From Pantoea sp. RIT-PI-b (GTDB lineage: Bacteria > Pseudomonadota > Gammaproteobacteria > Enterobacterales > Enterobacteriaceae): 64,000 nt of DNA. Below are positions 45,368 through 55,685 of the stretch, one piece after another. The notes under the pieces were generated by a model, which worked only from the letters and a program-made list of their open reading frames with translations, made no database searches and was not told the DNA's origin. How positions within the stretch are numbered: the stretch's first letter is position 1; every line of letters starts with the position of its first letter. The DNA lies in the NCBI RefSeq assembly GCF_001187905.1, contig NZ_LGIS01000020.1:186001-250000 (forward strand), read 5' to 3'. The position numbers and the translations under genes were made by a program.

Positions 45368-45949
45368 TTACGGCAGCGCGATTTGCTGACCCAGCGCGCG
45401 GATGATGCCGGCCGTCATGCCCCAGATAAAGTAATCCTCATACCATGACAACCACACCTGATGTTGGCGATGGCCACGGCGTAGCGTGAGGTCACTATAA
45501 CGGCTGAGGCGTAGCGCTTCAGCCAGCGGCATGGCAAAGGCACTTTCGACTTCGTCGGGGTTGAGAGACAAAGCAAGATCGGCGGGAATGATTCCCACCA
45601 CCGGAGTAACGGCAAAACCAGTGCTACTGGTCACCGGTGGCAGAACGCCAATAATCTGTACCTGCTCCGGCTGAATCCCCACTTCCTCCTGCGCCTCTCG
45701 CAGCGCGGTGTGGATCAGCGAATGATCGGTGGCATCCTGCATGCCGCCGGGGAAAGCAACCTGGCCAGCGTGCTTCCGCAGATGAGAAGATCGACGTGTT
45801 AACAGTAAGCCAGGTTCAGCACCGTTAATCACCGGAACCAGCACTGCTGCGCGCCGTCCACTGATGGCGCTTTTGGTGGTCTGGAGCGGCGGCTGCAAGA
45901 CAAAGCGGTTAAGAAATTGGTCCAGCGTTAAATTCATCTCAATTCTCAT
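45368..45949 (-). CDS. nudL: CoA pyrophosphohydrolase NudL (Nudix)
   Basis: A 193-residue Nudix hydrolase. The UPF0035 motif '[20 protein letters not shown]' overlaps the Nudix box, which continues '[10 protein letters not shown]'. Predicted to cleave CoA into 4'-phosphopantetheine and 3',5'-ADP. The ATG at 45949 lies within the last 11 bases of pabB, so translation is coupled; an ATG four codons later is an alternative. Confidence 0.94.
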   Translation of the reverse strand: MRIEMNLTLDQFLNRFVLQPPLQTTKSAISGRRAAVLVPVINGAEPGLLLTRRSSHLRKHAGQVAFPGGMQDATDHSLIHTALREAQEEVGIQPEQVQIIGVLPPVTSSTGFAVTPVVGIIPADLALSLNPDEVESAFAMPLAEALRLSRYSDLTLRRGHRQHQVWLSWYEDYFIWGMTAGIIRALGQQIALP

Positions 45950-47297
45950 CGCGCAGGCTAGGCAGAATGCGGTTCACCTTGTGGAAGGTTTCCTGATATT
46001 CGGCGTGGAGTTCGCTGTCCGCCACTAATCCGCCGCCAGCGGCGCAGTAAAGTTGGTGGTTTTCAGCAATCAAGGTACGAATGGTGATGCTGGTGTCCAT
46101 GCGACCGCACAGGCTGATGTAACCGATGCTGCCGCACCACGCATTTCGGCGATGCGGCTCTAACTCTTCGATAATCTCCATCGCGCGGATTTTTGGCGCG
46201 CCAGTAATGGAACCACCGGGGAAGCAGGCGCGCAGCAGATCGGTGGCGGTGAGCGTGGCAGGTAAACGCGCGCAAATGGTGCTAACCAGATGATGTACTG
46301 CCGGGAAAGGCTCCACCACAAACAGTTGTGGAACACTGACGCTGCCGGGCTCGGCAACGCGACCAATATCATTACGCAACAAATCAACAATCATCAGATT
46401 CTCAGCGCGATCTTTCTCTGAATTGGCGAGCTTCTCCGCCTGCAGGCGGTCGGCTGCTGCGTCAGCGAGGCGCGGCAGCGTGCCCTTAATCGGACGCGTT
46501 TCAATCTCCTGCTGCTGTAAAGAGAGGAAGCGCTCTGGCGACAAACTCAGCAGTACGCTGTTTGGCAAACGCAAGAAAGCGCTAAACGGAGCGCGATTGG
46601 CCTGGTTCAGGCGCAAAAATGCCTGCCACTCATCGCCGCGATAGCCAGCCTGAAAACGCTGTGCCAGGTTCACCTGATAGCAATCACCGGCTTGAATATA
46701 CTCCTGCACCGCATGAAATCGCTGCGCATACTGCTCAAAACTGAGATTGGATTGCCACTCGCTGGTCAGGGCGAAAGGCTCCGTTTGCGGCGCGGTTTGT
46801 GTTTGTAGCCATTGCCAGCGCTGTTCCGCATCGGTGAGCGAGACCAGCGTCAGTTTTTGCTGATGGTGATCGGCGATCAACGCCCAGTCATAAATCCCCA
46901 CCGCCATATCCGGCGTAGTGAGATCCTGCTCCGCACGCTGCGGCAGGGTTTCAAAGCGACGCCCCAGATCGTAGCCAAAAAGTCCGATGGCTCCGCCCTG
47001 AAAAGGTAAATCAGCATCAAAATCTGGCGTGCCACCGAGCTCAGCACATTGCTGCTGTACCAGCAGGAGCGGATCGGCCGCAGAGAGCATCACCTTATCG
47101 CCACAGACAATTTCGGTGTTTGCGCCACGTGTGGTTAGGGTAGCGCGCGGATCGGCACTCAGGATATCAAAGCGGTTATCCGCATGATCGGCCTGGCCAG
47201 AGGTCAGCAACATCGCCCAGCACTGCTGAGCAAGCGGAGCGAAAAGGTGTAACAGCGTTTCGGGCGTATACTTCAGAACGAGGCTTTTTACCATCAT
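45939..47297 (-). CDS. pabB: aminodeoxychorismate synthase component I PabB
   Basis: A 452-residue chorismate-utilising enzyme of para-aminobenzoate (folate) synthesis, working with PabA glutaminase. I start at 47297 (tandem ATGs) to fit the 453 residues of E. coli; the longer upstream frame has no support. Visible features are '[19 protein letters not shown]', '[12 protein letters not shown]', 'PIKGTLPR', '[20 protein letters not shown]' and '[20 protein letters not shown]'. All active-site blocks of the family are intact. Confidence 0.95.
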   Translation of the reverse strand: MMVKSLVLKYTPETLLHLFAPLAQQCWAMLLTSGQADHADNRFDILSADPRATLTTRGANTEIVCGDKVMLSAADPLLLVQQQCAELGGTPDFDADLPFQGGAIGLFGYDLGRRFETLPQRAEQDLTTPDMAVGIYDWALIADHHQQKLTLVSLTDAEQRWQWLQTQTAPQTEPFALTSEWQSNLSFEQYAQRFHAVQEYIQAGDCYQVNLAQRFQAGYRGDEWQAFLRLNQANRAPFSAFLRLPNSVLLSLSPERFLSLQQQEIETRPIKGTLPRLADAAADRLQAEKLANSEKDRAENLMIVDLLRNDIGRVAEPGSVSVPQLFVVEPFPAVHHLVSTICARLPATLTATDLLRACFPGGSITGAPKIRAMEIIEELEPHRRNAWCGSIGYISLCGRMDTSITIRTLIAENHQLYCAAGGGLVADSELHAEYQETFHKVNRILPSLRDEN

Positions 47298-47407
47298 GGG
47301 ACAAATCACTTCAGCAAGCAGGTCGCTAGCCTGGCATATTTTTTTGTTGCTGGCACCCGTTTGTTCCACGTGGTAATAATGCGTCCCCCTAGCATCAGGA
47401 GTGAATT

Positions 47408-47608
47408 ATGTTTACAGGTCTTCCAGCGTTATCTCACGAACAACAACAACAAGCGGTTGAGCGCATCCAGGAATTGATGGCGGGTGGTATGTCGAGCGGT
47501 CAGGCGATTGCGCAAGTGGCGCAGGAGATCCGCCAAACCTATAAAGGGGAAGGCATTCGGGCGATGTTCGAAGACGATGAGGATGAAGAAGACGACGACA
47601 ACGAATAA
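47408..47608 (+). CDS. yoaH: YoaH (UPF0181) small protein
   Basis: A 66-residue soluble protein with the UPF0181 core '[20 protein letters not shown]' and '[15 protein letters not shown]', followed by a very acidic tail ([12 protein letters not shown]) longer than in E. coli (59 residues). Function unknown. Divergent from pabB, convergent with yoaB. Confidence 0.93.
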   Translation: MFTGLPALSHEQQQQAVERIQELMAGGMSSGQAIAQVAQEIRQTYKGEGIRAMFEDDEDEEDDDNE

Positions 47609-47621
47609 CGCCCGAACAGAT

Positions 47622-47966
47622 TTATAGCGCGGCGATAATTTTAATTTCGACTTTATACTTCGGATTCATCAAACCGGCCTGCACGGTGCATCGCACCGGC
47701 GCATTGCCCGGGGAAACCCACGCATCCCAGGCGCGGTTCATCGCCGGGAAGTCAGTTTTCTCGACCAGGAAAATCGTCGCGTCGAGAATTTTACTTTTAT
47801 CCGATCCCACCCGCGTCAAAATGGCGTCAATCACCGCCAGCGCGTTGGCGGTTTGCGCTTCTGCATCTTCATCCAGATTTTCCGGTACGCTGGTGTAATA
47901 CACGGTTTGGTTATGTACTACCGCTTCCGACATGCGGTGCTCCGCATCGATACGCGTAATGGTCAT
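47622..47966 (-). CDS. yoaB: RidA-family protein YoaB
   Basis: A 114-residue protein starting at the ATG at 47966 (AAAGGAGA upstream). It belongs to the YjgF/YER057c/UK114 (RidA) family and keeps the arginine in 'APVRCTVQAGLMNP' that is needed for imine/enamine deaminase activity in RidA. E. coli YoaB has the same length. Divergent from yoaA. Confidence 0.93.
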   Translation of the reverse strand: MTITRIDAEHRMSEAVVHNQTVYYTSVPENLDEDAEAQTANALAVIDAILTRVGSDKSKILDATIFLVEKTDFPAMNRAWDAWVSPGNAPVRCTVQAGLMNPKYKVEIKIIAAL

Positions 47967-48090
47967 GCTGTTCTCCTTTAGTTTTGCTGCGCTAGCCTGC
48001 CATATCCCAGGGGCGAATGTCATCTGTTGTGGTTGGCAGGCGGGAATCCTGACATAATTACAGTGGTTTTTAACGATGATGTGAGGAAGT

Positions 48091-50001
48091 GTGGCAGACG
48101 ATTTTGCAGCTGATGGCGCGCTAGCGCAGGCGATTCCGGGCTTTAAACCGCGTGAAGCACAGCGCCAAATGGCACAAGCGGTCACCGAGGCGGTTAAAAA
48201 AGGGGGCGAGCTGGTGGTTGAAGCTGGCACCGGAACCGGTAAAACCTATGCCTATCTGGCCCCGGCGCTGCGCGCGAAGAAAAAAGTCATCGTCTCAACC
48301 GGTTCAAAAGCGTTGCAGGACCAGCTGTACAACCGTGATTTGCCCACCATTGCGCGAGCCTTGAAGTTCAGCGGTAAAACTGCGCTGCTGAAAGGGCGCT
48401 CCAACTATCTCTGTCTTGAACGTCTGGAACAACAAAATCAAACCGGTGGCGACCTTAGCGTGCAGGCGCTGGGTGATTTGATCAGCGTGCGCGGCTGGTC
48501 GTCAGAAACCAGTGATGGCGATGTCAGCAACTGCAGCGGCGTGGCAGAAGACAGCCCAATCTGGCCTTTTGTCACCAGCACCAATGACAACTGCCTCGGC
48601 AGCGATTGCCCGTTGTATAAAGATTGCTTCGTAGTGAAAGCGCGAAAAAAAGCCATGGACGCTGATGTGGTGGTGGTGAACCATCACCTGTTTCTCGCCG
48701 ATCTGGTGGTGAAAGAGGGCGGCTTTGGCGAACTGATCCCGGAAGCCGATGTGATGATCTTCGATGAAGCGCATCAATTACCGGATATCGCCAGCCAATA
48801 TTTCGGCCAGCAGTTATCGAGCCGGCAACTGCAGGATCTCGCCAAAGACATCATCATTGCCTATCGCACCGAAGTGCGCGATGTGCAGCAGTTGCAGAAA
48901 TCCGCCGATCGTCTGGCGCAGTGCGCGCAGGATTTCCGGTTGACGCTGGGCGAGCCCGGTTTTCGCGGTAACCTGCGCGATCTGTTAAGCGATAACAACA
49001 TTATGCGTATGTTCACTCTGCTGGATGATGCGCTCGAGCTCTGTTACGACGTTATCAAGCTGTCGCTCGGCCGTTCAGCGCTGCTGGATGCCGCGTTTGA
49101 GCGCGCGGCGCTGTATCGCACACGTTTGAAGCGTTTGCGCGCCATTAATGAACCGGGCTTCAGCTACTGGTATGAGTGTAACAGCCGCCATTTCACGCTG
49201 GCGCTTACGCCGCTGTCGGTGGCGGAACGCTTCCGGGAAGTGATGGATAACCGCAAAGCTGCGTGGATCTTCACCTCGGCAACGCTGGCGGTGAATGAGC
49301 AGATGAGCCACTTCTCAAGCCGGCTGGGCGTGGATAACGCCACTACCTTGATTCTCGACAGCCCGTTTGACTACACCCAACAAGCGTTGTTATGCGTGCC
49401 GCGCAACATGCCAGAACCTAATCATCCCGGTGGTGCGCGTCAGCTCGCACGCATGATGAAGCCGCTGATTGATGCCAACAAAGGCCGCTGCTTCTTCCTT
49501 TGCACCTCGCACAAGATGATGCGTGAGTTAGCGATAGAGTTTCGTGCTTCAATGACATTACCGGTGCTGCTGCAGGGTGAAACCAGTAAAGGACAGTTAC
49601 TCAAGCAATTTCTCGAAGCCGGTAACGCGTTGCTGGTGGCGACCAGCAGCTTCTGGGAAGGTGTTGACGTGCGCGGCGATGCGTTGTCGCTGGTGATTAT
49701 CGATAAGCTGCCTTTTACCTCGCCGGAAGATCCGTTGCTGAAAGCGCGCATGGAAGATTGTCGCTTACGCGGTGGCGATCCCTTTAATGATGTGCAGCTG
49801 CCCGATGCGGTGATCACCCTGAAACAGGGTGTTGGCCGCTTGATTCGCGATACCGACGATCGCGGTGTGCTGGTGATTTGCGATCAGCGTCTGGTTTCTC
49901 GCCCTTACGGCGGCCTGTTCCTCAACAGTTTGCCGCCGACGCCGCGCACACGCGATATCGCGCGCGCCATCGAGTTTGTCCGCCAGCCAGTGGATCACTA
50001 A
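48091..50001 (+). CDS. yoaA: DinG-family ATP-dependent helicase YoaA
   Basis: A 636-residue XPD/DinG-type helicase starting at GTG (GAGGAA just before). Walker A 'EAGTGTGKT' with Lys51, the DEAH box 'IFDEAHQLPD', and the iron-sulfur cysteines around 'SNYLCLERL' and 'DNCLGSDCPLYKDCF' are present, as are C-terminal helicase motifs (ATSSFWEGVDVRG; LKQGVGRLIRDTDDRG). In E. coli YoaA pairs with HolC (chi of DNA polymerase III) and acts in repair of replication blocks. Confidence 0.95.
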   Translation: MADDFAADGALAQAIPGFKPREAQRQMAQAVTEAVKKGGELVVEAGTGTGKTYAYLAPALRAKKKVIVSTGSKALQDQLYNRDLPTIARALKFSGKTALLKGRSNYLCLERLEQQNQTGGDLSVQALGDLISVRGWSSETSDGDVSNCSGVAEDSPIWPFVTSTNDNCLGSDCPLYKDCFVVKARKKAMDADVVVVNHHLFLADLVVKEGGFGELIPEADVMIFDEAHQLPDIASQYFGQQLSSRQLQDLAKDIIIAYRTEVRDVQQLQKSADRLAQCAQDFRLTLGEPGFRGNLRDLLSDNNIMRMFTLLDDALELCYDVIKLSLGRSALLDAAFERAALYRTRLKRLRAINEPGFSYWYECNSRHFTLALTPLSVAERFREVMDNRKAAWIFTSATLAVNEQMSHFSSRLGVDNATTLILDSPFDYTQQALLCVPRNMPEPNHPGGARQLARMMKPLIDANKGRCFFLCTSHKMMRELAIEFRASMTLPVLLQGETSKGQLLKQFLEAGNALLVATSSFWEGVDVRGDALSLVIIDKLPFTSPEDPLLKARMEDCRLRGGDPFNDVQLPDAVITLKQGVGRLIRDTDDRGVLVICDQRLVSRPYGGLFLNSLPPTPRTRDIARAIEFVRQPVDH

Positions 50002-50053
50002 TTTGTGCCAGGCTGTGATAAGATGCGCGCCATTTTGACTCTCTGAGGTTGTT

Positions 50054-50752
50054 ATGTCCGTCCGAATTTTAGCCCTGGACACGGCGACAGAAGCCTGTTC
50101 TGCCGCGCTGCAAAATCTGCAGCAGATTGATGCCCGCTTTGAAATCGCCCCGCGCGATCACACCCAACGTATTCTGCCGCTGGTTCAGGAGCTGTTGCAG
50201 GCGCAGCAGCTGGAGCTGACCGCGCTTGACGTACTGGCATTTGGCCGCGGCCCGGGCAGCTTTACCGGTGTGCGTATCGGCATTGGTATTGCGCAAGGAC
50301 TGGCGCTGGGGGCGAATCTGCCCATGATTGGTGTTTCCTCGTTAGCGACGATGGCACAGGGCGCCTGGCGCTTAACCGGTGCGACACGCGTGTTGGCGGC
50401 AATTGATGCGCGGATGGGCGAGCTCTATTGGGCCCAGTATCAGCGCGACGAACATGGCGAATGGCAGGGCGTGGAAACCGAAGCGGTGATCAAACCGGAA
50501 GTGGCGATGGAGCGTATTGCCGCGTTGAGCGGTGACTGGATGACGGTCGGCACCGGCTGGCAGGCTTACCCGCATCTTATGACCGCGCCGGGCGCACAGC
50601 TTATCGCCTCAGAGGTTTTACTGCCTGCGGCTGAAGACATGCTGCCGCTGGCGCTCAGCGCCTGGCAGCGTGACGAAGCGGTGGCGGTAGAGCATGCCGA
50701 GCCGGTTTATCTGCGGAATGAAGTGGCATGGAAAAAGTTGCCGGGACGCTAA
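50054..50752 (+). CDS. tsaB: tRNA threonylcarbamoyladenosine biosynthesis protein TsaB
   Basis: A 232-residue ASKHA-fold protein (YeaZ) that scaffolds TsaD and TsaE in making t6A37 of tRNA. Conserved segments are '[15 protein letters not shown]', '[20 protein letters not shown]' and '[15 protein letters not shown]'. Essential in E. coli. It forms a rightward series with yoaA and yeaY. Confidence 0.96.
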   Translation: MSVRILALDTATEACSAALQNLQQIDARFEIAPRDHTQRILPLVQELLQAQQLELTALDVLAFGRGPGSFTGVRIGIGIAQGLALGANLPMIGVSSLATMAQGAWRLTGATRVLAAIDARMGELYWAQYQRDEHGEWQGVETEAVIKPEVAMERIAALSGDWMTVGTGWQAYPHLMTAPGAQLIASEVLLPAAEDMLPLALSAWQRDEAVAVEHAEPVYLRNEVAWKKLPGR

Positions 50753-50812
50753 GCGGCGCGCAACTTATCTGCACCGGTTCAGTCTAATCAGAGAAATAAC
50801 AGGAGAAGTGCT

Positions 50813-51406
50813 ATGCCAATAAGTCGTAAAGGGATGTCTGGCGCTCTGTTAGCCTGCGCGCTGCTGCTCAGCGGCTGTGTTTCGGTGCCAGATTCTATTA
50901 AAGGAAGTTCTGAGCTGCCACAGCAAGATTTACTGCGCGTGATGAACGCGCCACAGCTATATGTCGGTCAGGAATCGCGTTTCGGCGGCAAAGTGGTGAA
51001 GGTCACCAATCTTAACGGCTTAACCCGGGTAGAGATTGCCACCCAACCGCTGGATGATAGCGCGCGTCCGCGCTTAGGTGCCGCTTCGGTTGGCCGCATT
51101 TTTGCCGATATTCGCGGCTTCGTGGATCCGGTCGATCTGAACAATCAATACATTACGGTGCTGGGTAACATCAAAGGCATCGAAAAAGGGGATATCGGGA
51201 AGGCCAGCTACAACTTTGTGGTGATCGATGTACGCGGTTATCAGCGCTGGCATTTGACGCAGCAGGTGATGACACCGCCACAACCGATCGATCCCTATAT
51301 TTGGTATGGCCCAACGCGCCATCGTGCGGGGTATTGGGGGCCTAATCCTTATTGGGGCATGAACCTCGGCCAGCCGGCGCAGGTGCAAACTATCCTCACC
51401 GAATAA
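50813..51406 (+). CDS. yeaY: Slp-family outer-membrane lipoprotein YeaY
   Basis: A 197-residue lipoprotein with lipobox LLSGC (Cys22) after a hydrophobic signal. The body contains the Slp-family segments 'GQESRFGGKVVKVTN' and 'GRIFADIRGFVDPVDL', and the C-terminus is Trp/Tyr/Pro-rich. Probably in the outer membrane (mature residue 2 is Val, not the Asp retention signal). In E. coli it is RpoE-linked. Followed by a terminator. Confidence 0.93.
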   Translation: MPISRKGMSGALLACALLLSGCVSVPDSIKGSSELPQQDLLRVMNAPQLYVGQESRFGGKVVKVTNLNGLTRVEIATQPLDDSARPRLGAASVGRIFADIRGFVDPVDLNNQYITVLGNIKGIEKGDIGKASYNFVVIDVRGYQRWHLTQQVMTPPQPIDPYIWYGPTRHRAGYWGPNPYWGMNLGQPAQVQTILTE

Positions 51407-51426
51407 CGCTTTATCATTTAATTTAC

Positions 51427-51460
51427 GGCCCGGTCGCGGTGCTTGCGAGCGGGCCTTTTT
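51427..51460 (+). terminator. intrinsic terminator of yeaY
   Basis: Arms GGCCCG and CGGGCC with an inner CGC/GCG pairing, followed by TTTTTA. Confidence 0.8.
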
Positions 51461-51528
51461 ATTGGGCGCGCAACCGATGCGCGAAATTTAGTGATGCGCT
51501 TCGCAACCTGAAAATGCCGAAACAGGCA

Positions 51529-51545
51529 AACTGGTACAATCAGTT
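51529..51545 (+). promoter_or_regulatory. candidate FadR operator upstream of fadD
   Basis: AACTGGTACAATCAGTT resembles the E. coli fadD FadR site as I remember it (AGCTGGTATGATGAGTT), in the same location upstream of the gene. FadR represses fadD in the absence of long-chain acyl-CoA, and fadR itself lies at 59155 in this window. Confidence 0.7.
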
Positions 51546-51614
51546 AAAATATTGTTAACAACACTGATTGTCGAGGCGGCGATGGCTACACAACAAGAAT
51601 ATCGGGGTGATTCT

Positions 51615-53291
51615 TTGAACAAGGTTTGGCTCAAACGCTATCCGCCAGATGTCCCAGCGGAAATTAGTGCCGATCGTTATACTTCTCTGGTCGATCTTTT
51701 CGAACATGCTACTCAGCAATATGCCGATCAGGTCGCATTTATCAATATGGGCCAGCCGATGACCTATCGGCAGCTGGAAAAGCAGAGCCGCGCCTTTGCG
51801 GCCTGGCTGCAGCAGGGTTTAGGCTTGAAGCAGGGCGATCGTGTGGCGTTAATGATGCCCAATCTGCTGCAATATCCGGTTGCCCTGTTTGGCGTCCTGC
51901 GCGCCGGCATGGTAGTCGTCAATGTCAATCCGCTCTACACGCCGCGCGAACTCAAACACCAACTGATTGATAGCGGGGCCAGCGCTATTGTTATCGTGTC
52001 GAACTTTGCCCATACGCTAGAAAAAGTGGTGGCCGAGACGCCAATCAAGCATGTCATGCTGACGCGTATGGGCGATCAGCTGGCACCGGTGAAAGCCACG
52101 CTGGTCAACTTCGTGGTTAAGTATGTGAAAAAGCTGGTGCCAAAATATCACCTGCCCGGCGCCGTGCCGTTCCGCAGCGCGCTACAGCAGGGCGAGCAGA
52201 TGACCTATCAGCGTCCTACCGTCACCAATGATGATTTGGCCTTCCTGCAATATACCGGTGGGACCACTGGCGTTGCCAAAGGCGCGATGTTGACGCACCG
52301 CAATATGCAGGCCAACCTGGAACAGACGAAAGCTACCTACGGCAAGCTGTTGCGCCCGGGTAAAGAGCAGGTGGTAACTGCGCTGCCGCTCTATCACATT
52401 TTTGCGCTGACGGTGAACGGACTGCTGTTCCTCGACCTCGGCGGCACGAATCTTTTGATAACTAATCCGCGCGATATTCCGGGCTTCGTTAAAGAGCTGA
52501 GCAAGTTTCCGTTTACTGCCATCACCGGCGTGAATACCTTGTTCAATGCGCTGCTGAATGATGCCAACTTCAATAAACTCGATTTCTCTACGCTGCGCCT
52601 GTCTGCTGGCGGTGGCATGGCGGTGCAAAAAGCCGTTGCTGAGCGCTGGGAAAAACTCACCGGTCACTATCTGCTGGAGGGTTACGGCCTGACCGAGTGT
52701 TCGCCACTGGTGTCGGTGAATCCGTATGATATTACCTGTCACACCGGCAGCATTGGTTTACCGGTGCCTTCCACCGACGTGCGCATTGCGGATGATGAAG
52801 ATAAAGAGGTGCCGCCGGGTGAGCCGGGCGAGCTGTGCATTCGTGGTCCGCAGGTAATGACCGGCTACTGGCAGCGCGCCGATGCCACCGATGAAGTGCT
52901 GAAAAATGGCTGGCTGCATACCGGTGATATTGTTACGGTTGATAGCGAAGGCTTTATTCGCATCGTCGATCGTAAAAAAGACATGATTCTGGTGTCGGGC
53001 TTTAACGTGTATCCTAACGAGATTGAAGATGTGCTGATGCAGCACGAGAAAGTGCGTGAAGCCGCGGCGATTGGCGTACCGAGCGATCTGTCAGGCGAAG
53101 CAGTAAAAGTGTGCATCGTGAAGAAAGATCCGTCATTGACGAAAGAGGAAGTGCTGGATCATTGCCGTCGCCAGCTCACCGGCTACAAAGTGCCGAAGAT
53201 TATCGAGTTTCGTGACGAGTTGCCGAAGACCAACGTGGGCAAAATATTGCGCCGCGAATTGCGTGATGAGGCGAAGCGAGAAGGGCAGTAA
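51615..53291 (+). CDS. fadD: long-chain fatty acyl-CoA synthetase FadD
   Basis: A 558-residue enzyme activating long-chain fatty acids with ATP and CoA at the inner face of the membrane (vectorial acylation). The AMP-binding motif '[16 protein letters not shown]', 'YGLTECSPL', 'GWLHTGDI' and the FACS signature '[16 protein letters not shown]' are intact. I choose the TTG at 51615 because the E. coli gene also starts with TTG at this point ([10 protein letters not shown] region) and GGGGTGA precedes it; an ATG 33 bases upstream (51582, GAGGCGG before it) is a real alternative. A candidate FadR operator lies upstream. Confidence 0.95.
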   Translation: MNKVWLKRYPPDVPAEISADRYTSLVDLFEHATQQYADQVAFINMGQPMTYRQLEKQSRAFAAWLQQGLGLKQGDRVALMMPNLLQYPVALFGVLRAGMVVVNVNPLYTPRELKHQLIDSGASAIVIVSNFAHTLEKVVAETPIKHVMLTRMGDQLAPVKATLVNFVVKYVKKLVPKYHLPGAVPFRSALQQGEQMTYQRPTVTNDDLAFLQYTGGTTGVAKGAMLTHRNMQANLEQTKATYGKLLRPGKEQVVTALPLYHIFALTVNGLLFLDLGGTNLLITNPRDIPGFVKELSKFPFTAITGVNTLFNALLNDANFNKLDFSTLRLSAGGGMAVQKAVAERWEKLTGHYLLEGYGLTECSPLVSVNPYDITCHTGSIGLPVPSTDVRIADDEDKEVPPGEPGELCIRGPQVMTGYWQRADATDEVLKNGWLHTGDIVTVDSEGFIRIVDRKKDMILVSGFNVYPNEIEDVLMQHEKVREAAAIGVPSDLSGEAVKVCIVKKDPSLTKEEVLDHCRRQLTGYKVPKIIEFRDELPKTNVGKILRRELRDEAKREGQ

Positions 53292-53311
53292 CGCGCCATT
53301 CTCCTCAGGTT

Positions 53312-53336
53312 AACGCCGGCACAGTCCGGCGTTTTT
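53312..53336 (+). terminator. intrinsic terminator of fadD
   Basis: Arms AACGCCGG and CCGGCGTT around a six-base loop, followed by TTT(T)A. 20 bases after the fadD stop codon. Confidence 0.85.
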
Positions 53337-53389
53337 ATTGCTTTTAACATGGAGCGCTGCGCGTAGTTTGCCGCAGCGAGAAAGACAAC

Positions 53390-54511
53390 GTGAATTACAC
53401 CCTGATCGACCAAAATGACCAACTGGCCGCCGTGTGCGAGAAAGCACGCCAACATGCTGCCGTGGCGCTGGATACCGAATTTGTGCGCACCCGCACCTAC
53501 TATCCGCAGCTCGGCCTGATTCAGCTGTTTGATGGCGACCAGCTGATCCTGATCGATCCGCTTAATATCAGTGACTGGACGCCGTTCGTGGCGTTGCTGC
53601 AGGATAAGCAGGTCACCAAATTCCTCCACGCCGGAGGAGAAGATCTTGAGGTGTTCCTGCATCGCTTCAAGTGCCTGCCCGATCCGATGATCGATACGCA
53701 AATTCTGGCAGCTTTCAGTGGTCAGGCGCTGTCATGGGGCTTTGCCTCGATGGTGATGCACTTTAACCAAATCGAGTTGGATAAAAGCGAATCGCGCACC
53801 GATTGGCTGGCGCGTCCGCTGACCGAGCGTCAGTGTGAATATGCCGCTGCCGATGTCGCTTATCTGCTGCCGATTGCCCATCAGCTGGTTGCGCAGACAG
53901 AAGCGGCCGGCAATATGGCGGCGGCGCTGAGCGAATGCGACACGCTGTGTCAGCGCCGTCTTGACGTGCTGCAACCCGAAGAAGCCTGGCGTGACATCAC
54001 CAATGCGTGGCAGTTGCGCCCACGCCAGCTGGCAGCCTTGCAGCGTCTGGCTGCGTGGCGTCTGAACATTGCGCGCCAAAAAGATATGGCGGTGAACTTT
54101 GTGGTGCGCGAAGAGAATCTGTGGAAAGTGGCGCGCTTTATGCCGGGCAGCCTTGGCGAGCTGGATCATTTAGGGCTGAACGGCCATGAGATCCGTTTCC
54201 ACGGTAAAGCGATGGTGGCGCTGGTGGCTGAAGCACAGGCACAGGATGAAGCTACCTTGCCGCAGCCGCTGCCGAATCTTATCGATCATCCGCACTATAA
54301 GCAGGCCTTCAAAGCCATTAAAGCGCTGGTGCAACAGGTGAGCGAGGAGAGTGGATTTAGTCAGGAGTTGCTGGCATCACGCCGCCAGATCAATCAGGTG
54401 CTGAGTGTTTATTGGGGATTGAAGAACGCTTCGCGCACACCTGAGCTGCTAACAGGCTGGCGAGGTGATTTGCTGAAGGCGGGTATCGACGAGATCCTGC
54501 AGGCGCTGTAA
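53390..54511 (+). CDS. rnd: ribonuclease D
   Basis: A 373-residue DEDDy 3'-5' exoribonuclease for tRNA 3' maturation. Exo I 'VALDTEFVRTRTYYPQ' (Asp28, Glu30), Exo II with Asp in 'LHAGGEDLEVF', and Exo III 'CEYAAADVAYL' with Tyr and Asp are seen, followed by two HRDC domains. It starts at GTG; the E. coli gene also has a weak non-ATG start. No strong ribosome site is visible, which fits low expression. Confidence 0.95.
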   Translation: MNYTLIDQNDQLAAVCEKARQHAAVALDTEFVRTRTYYPQLGLIQLFDGDQLILIDPLNISDWTPFVALLQDKQVTKFLHAGGEDLEVFLHRFKCLPDPMIDTQILAAFSGQALSWGFASMVMHFNQIELDKSESRTDWLARPLTERQCEYAAADVAYLLPIAHQLVAQTEAAGNMAAALSECDTLCQRRLDVLQPEEAWRDITNAWQLRPRQLAALQRLAAWRLNIARQKDMAVNFVVREENLWKVARFMPGSLGELDHLGLNGHEIRFHGKAMVALVAEAQAQDEATLPQPLPNLIDHPHYKQAFKAIKALVQQVSEESGFSQELLASRRQINQVLSVYWGLKNASRTPELLTGWRGDLLKAGIDEILQAL

Positions 54512-54519
54512 GTGCAGCA

Positions 54520-54549
54520 TTTTCCCCTGCGCAATACCGCAGGGGAAAA
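54520..54549. other. hairpin between rnd and minE with T/A runs on the inner flanks
   Basis: A 12-base-pair stem (TTTTCCCCTGCG with CGCAGGGGAAAA) and a six-base loop. On either strand the RNA would have its U-run on the 5' arm, so it does not fit a standard intrinsic terminator, although it separates convergent genes. Confidence 0.6.
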
Positions 54550-54566
54550 TCAGGAAACCGCTTTAA

Positions 54567-54836
54567 TCATTTAGGAACGTCTTCCGGCTCCGGTAGCGTT
54601 ACGTTGAGCTCAAGGATGGAGATATCATCCCCTTTCTGATCCAGCTGAACGGTCACCATATCCGGGTCAATTTTTACGTATTTACAGATCACTTCCAAAA
54701 TATCGCGCTTCAGCTGCGGCAGGTAATGGGGCTCACTGTCGCCCCTTCTGCGTTCGGCTACGATAATCTGCAGCCTTTCCTTGGCTATATTGGCTGTGTT
54801 CTTCTTACGGGATAAAAAGAAATCAAGTAATGCCAT
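54567..54836 (-). CDS. minE: MinE, topological specificity factor of division
   Basis: An 89-residue protein with an N-terminal membrane-targeting and MinD-contact segment ([20 protein letters not shown]) and a C-terminal dimer domain ([13 protein letters not shown]). It stimulates the MinD ATPase and drives pole-to-pole oscillation so that division occurs at mid-cell. It lies three bases downstream of minD. Confidence 0.97.
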   Translation of the reverse strand: MALLDFFLSRKKNTANIAKERLQIIVAERRRGDSEPHYLPQLKRDILEVICKYVKIDPDMVTVQLDQKGDDISILELNVTLPEPEDVPK

Positions 54837-54839
54837 TGG

Positions 54840-55652
54840 TTATCCCCCGAACAGGCGTTTAAGGAAACCCTTCTTCTCTTCTTCAATAAAGCGGAAGGGG
54901 CGTTCTTCGCCAAGCAGGCGATCTACGGTATCAGCATAAGCTTTACCGGCGTCAGCGTTTGCGTCGAGGATCACCGGCTCACCCTGGTTAGAAGCACGCA
55001 GCACAGATTGATCTTCCGGAATCACACCAACCAGTGGAATGCGCAGAATTTCCAGCACATCTTCCATGCTCAACATATCACCGCGGGTGACGCGGCCTGG
55101 ATTGTAACGGGTCAGCAGCAGATGCTCTTTCACCGGATCCTGGCTGTTCTCGGCACGACGTGATTTAGACGAGATGATGCCAAGAATACGGTCCGAGTCA
55201 CGAACTGAAGAGACTTCCGGGTTGGTGGTGATGATGGCTTCATCGGCGAAATACAACGCCATCAGCGCACCGGTTTCAATGCCCGCCGGTGAGTCACACA
55301 CAATGAAGTCGAACTCCATCGCCGCCAAATCATTCAGCACTTTCTCAACGCCTTCACGAGTCAGCGCATCTTTATCACGCGTCTGCGAAGCCGGCAAAAT
55401 GTAGAGTTGCTCAGTACGCTTGTCACGGATCAGTGCCTGGTTCAGTGTGGCATCACCCTGAATAACGTTAACAAAGTCGTACACCACGCGGCGTTCACAG
55501 CCCATGATTAAATCCAGGTTACGCAGGCCGATATCGAAATCGATGACGACCGTTTTTTTGCCTTTCTGCGCTAACCCGGTGGCGATGGCCGCGCTTGACG
55601 TGGTCTTGCCAACGCCCCCTTTACCCGATGTAACTACAATAATGCGTGCCAT
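54840..55652 (-). CDS. minD: MinD, membrane ATPase of division-site selection
   Basis: A 270-residue deviant Walker A ATPase (GKGGVGKTT with Lys11 and Lys16), with 'VIDFDIGLRNLDLIMGCERR' and 'DSPAGIETGA'. A C-terminal amphipathic membrane-targeting helix (EEEKKGFLKRLFGG) is present. It recruits MinC to the membrane and is displaced by MinE. Second gene of minCDE. Confidence 0.98.
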   Translation of the reverse strand: MARIIVVTSGKGGVGKTTSSAAIATGLAQKGKKTVVIDFDIGLRNLDLIMGCERRVVYDFVNVIQGDATLNQALIRDKRTEQLYILPASQTRDKDALTREGVEKVLNDLAAMEFDFIVCDSPAGIETGALMALYFADEAIITTNPEVSSVRDSDRILGIISSKSRRAENSQDPVKEHLLLTRYNPGRVTRGDMLSMEDVLEILRIPLVGVIPEDQSVLRASNQGEPVILDANADAGKAYADTVDRLLGEERPFRFIEEEKKGFLKRLFGG

Positions 55653-55685
55653 AAATGTTGATTTCCTTAACGAAAGAAAAGGGGC

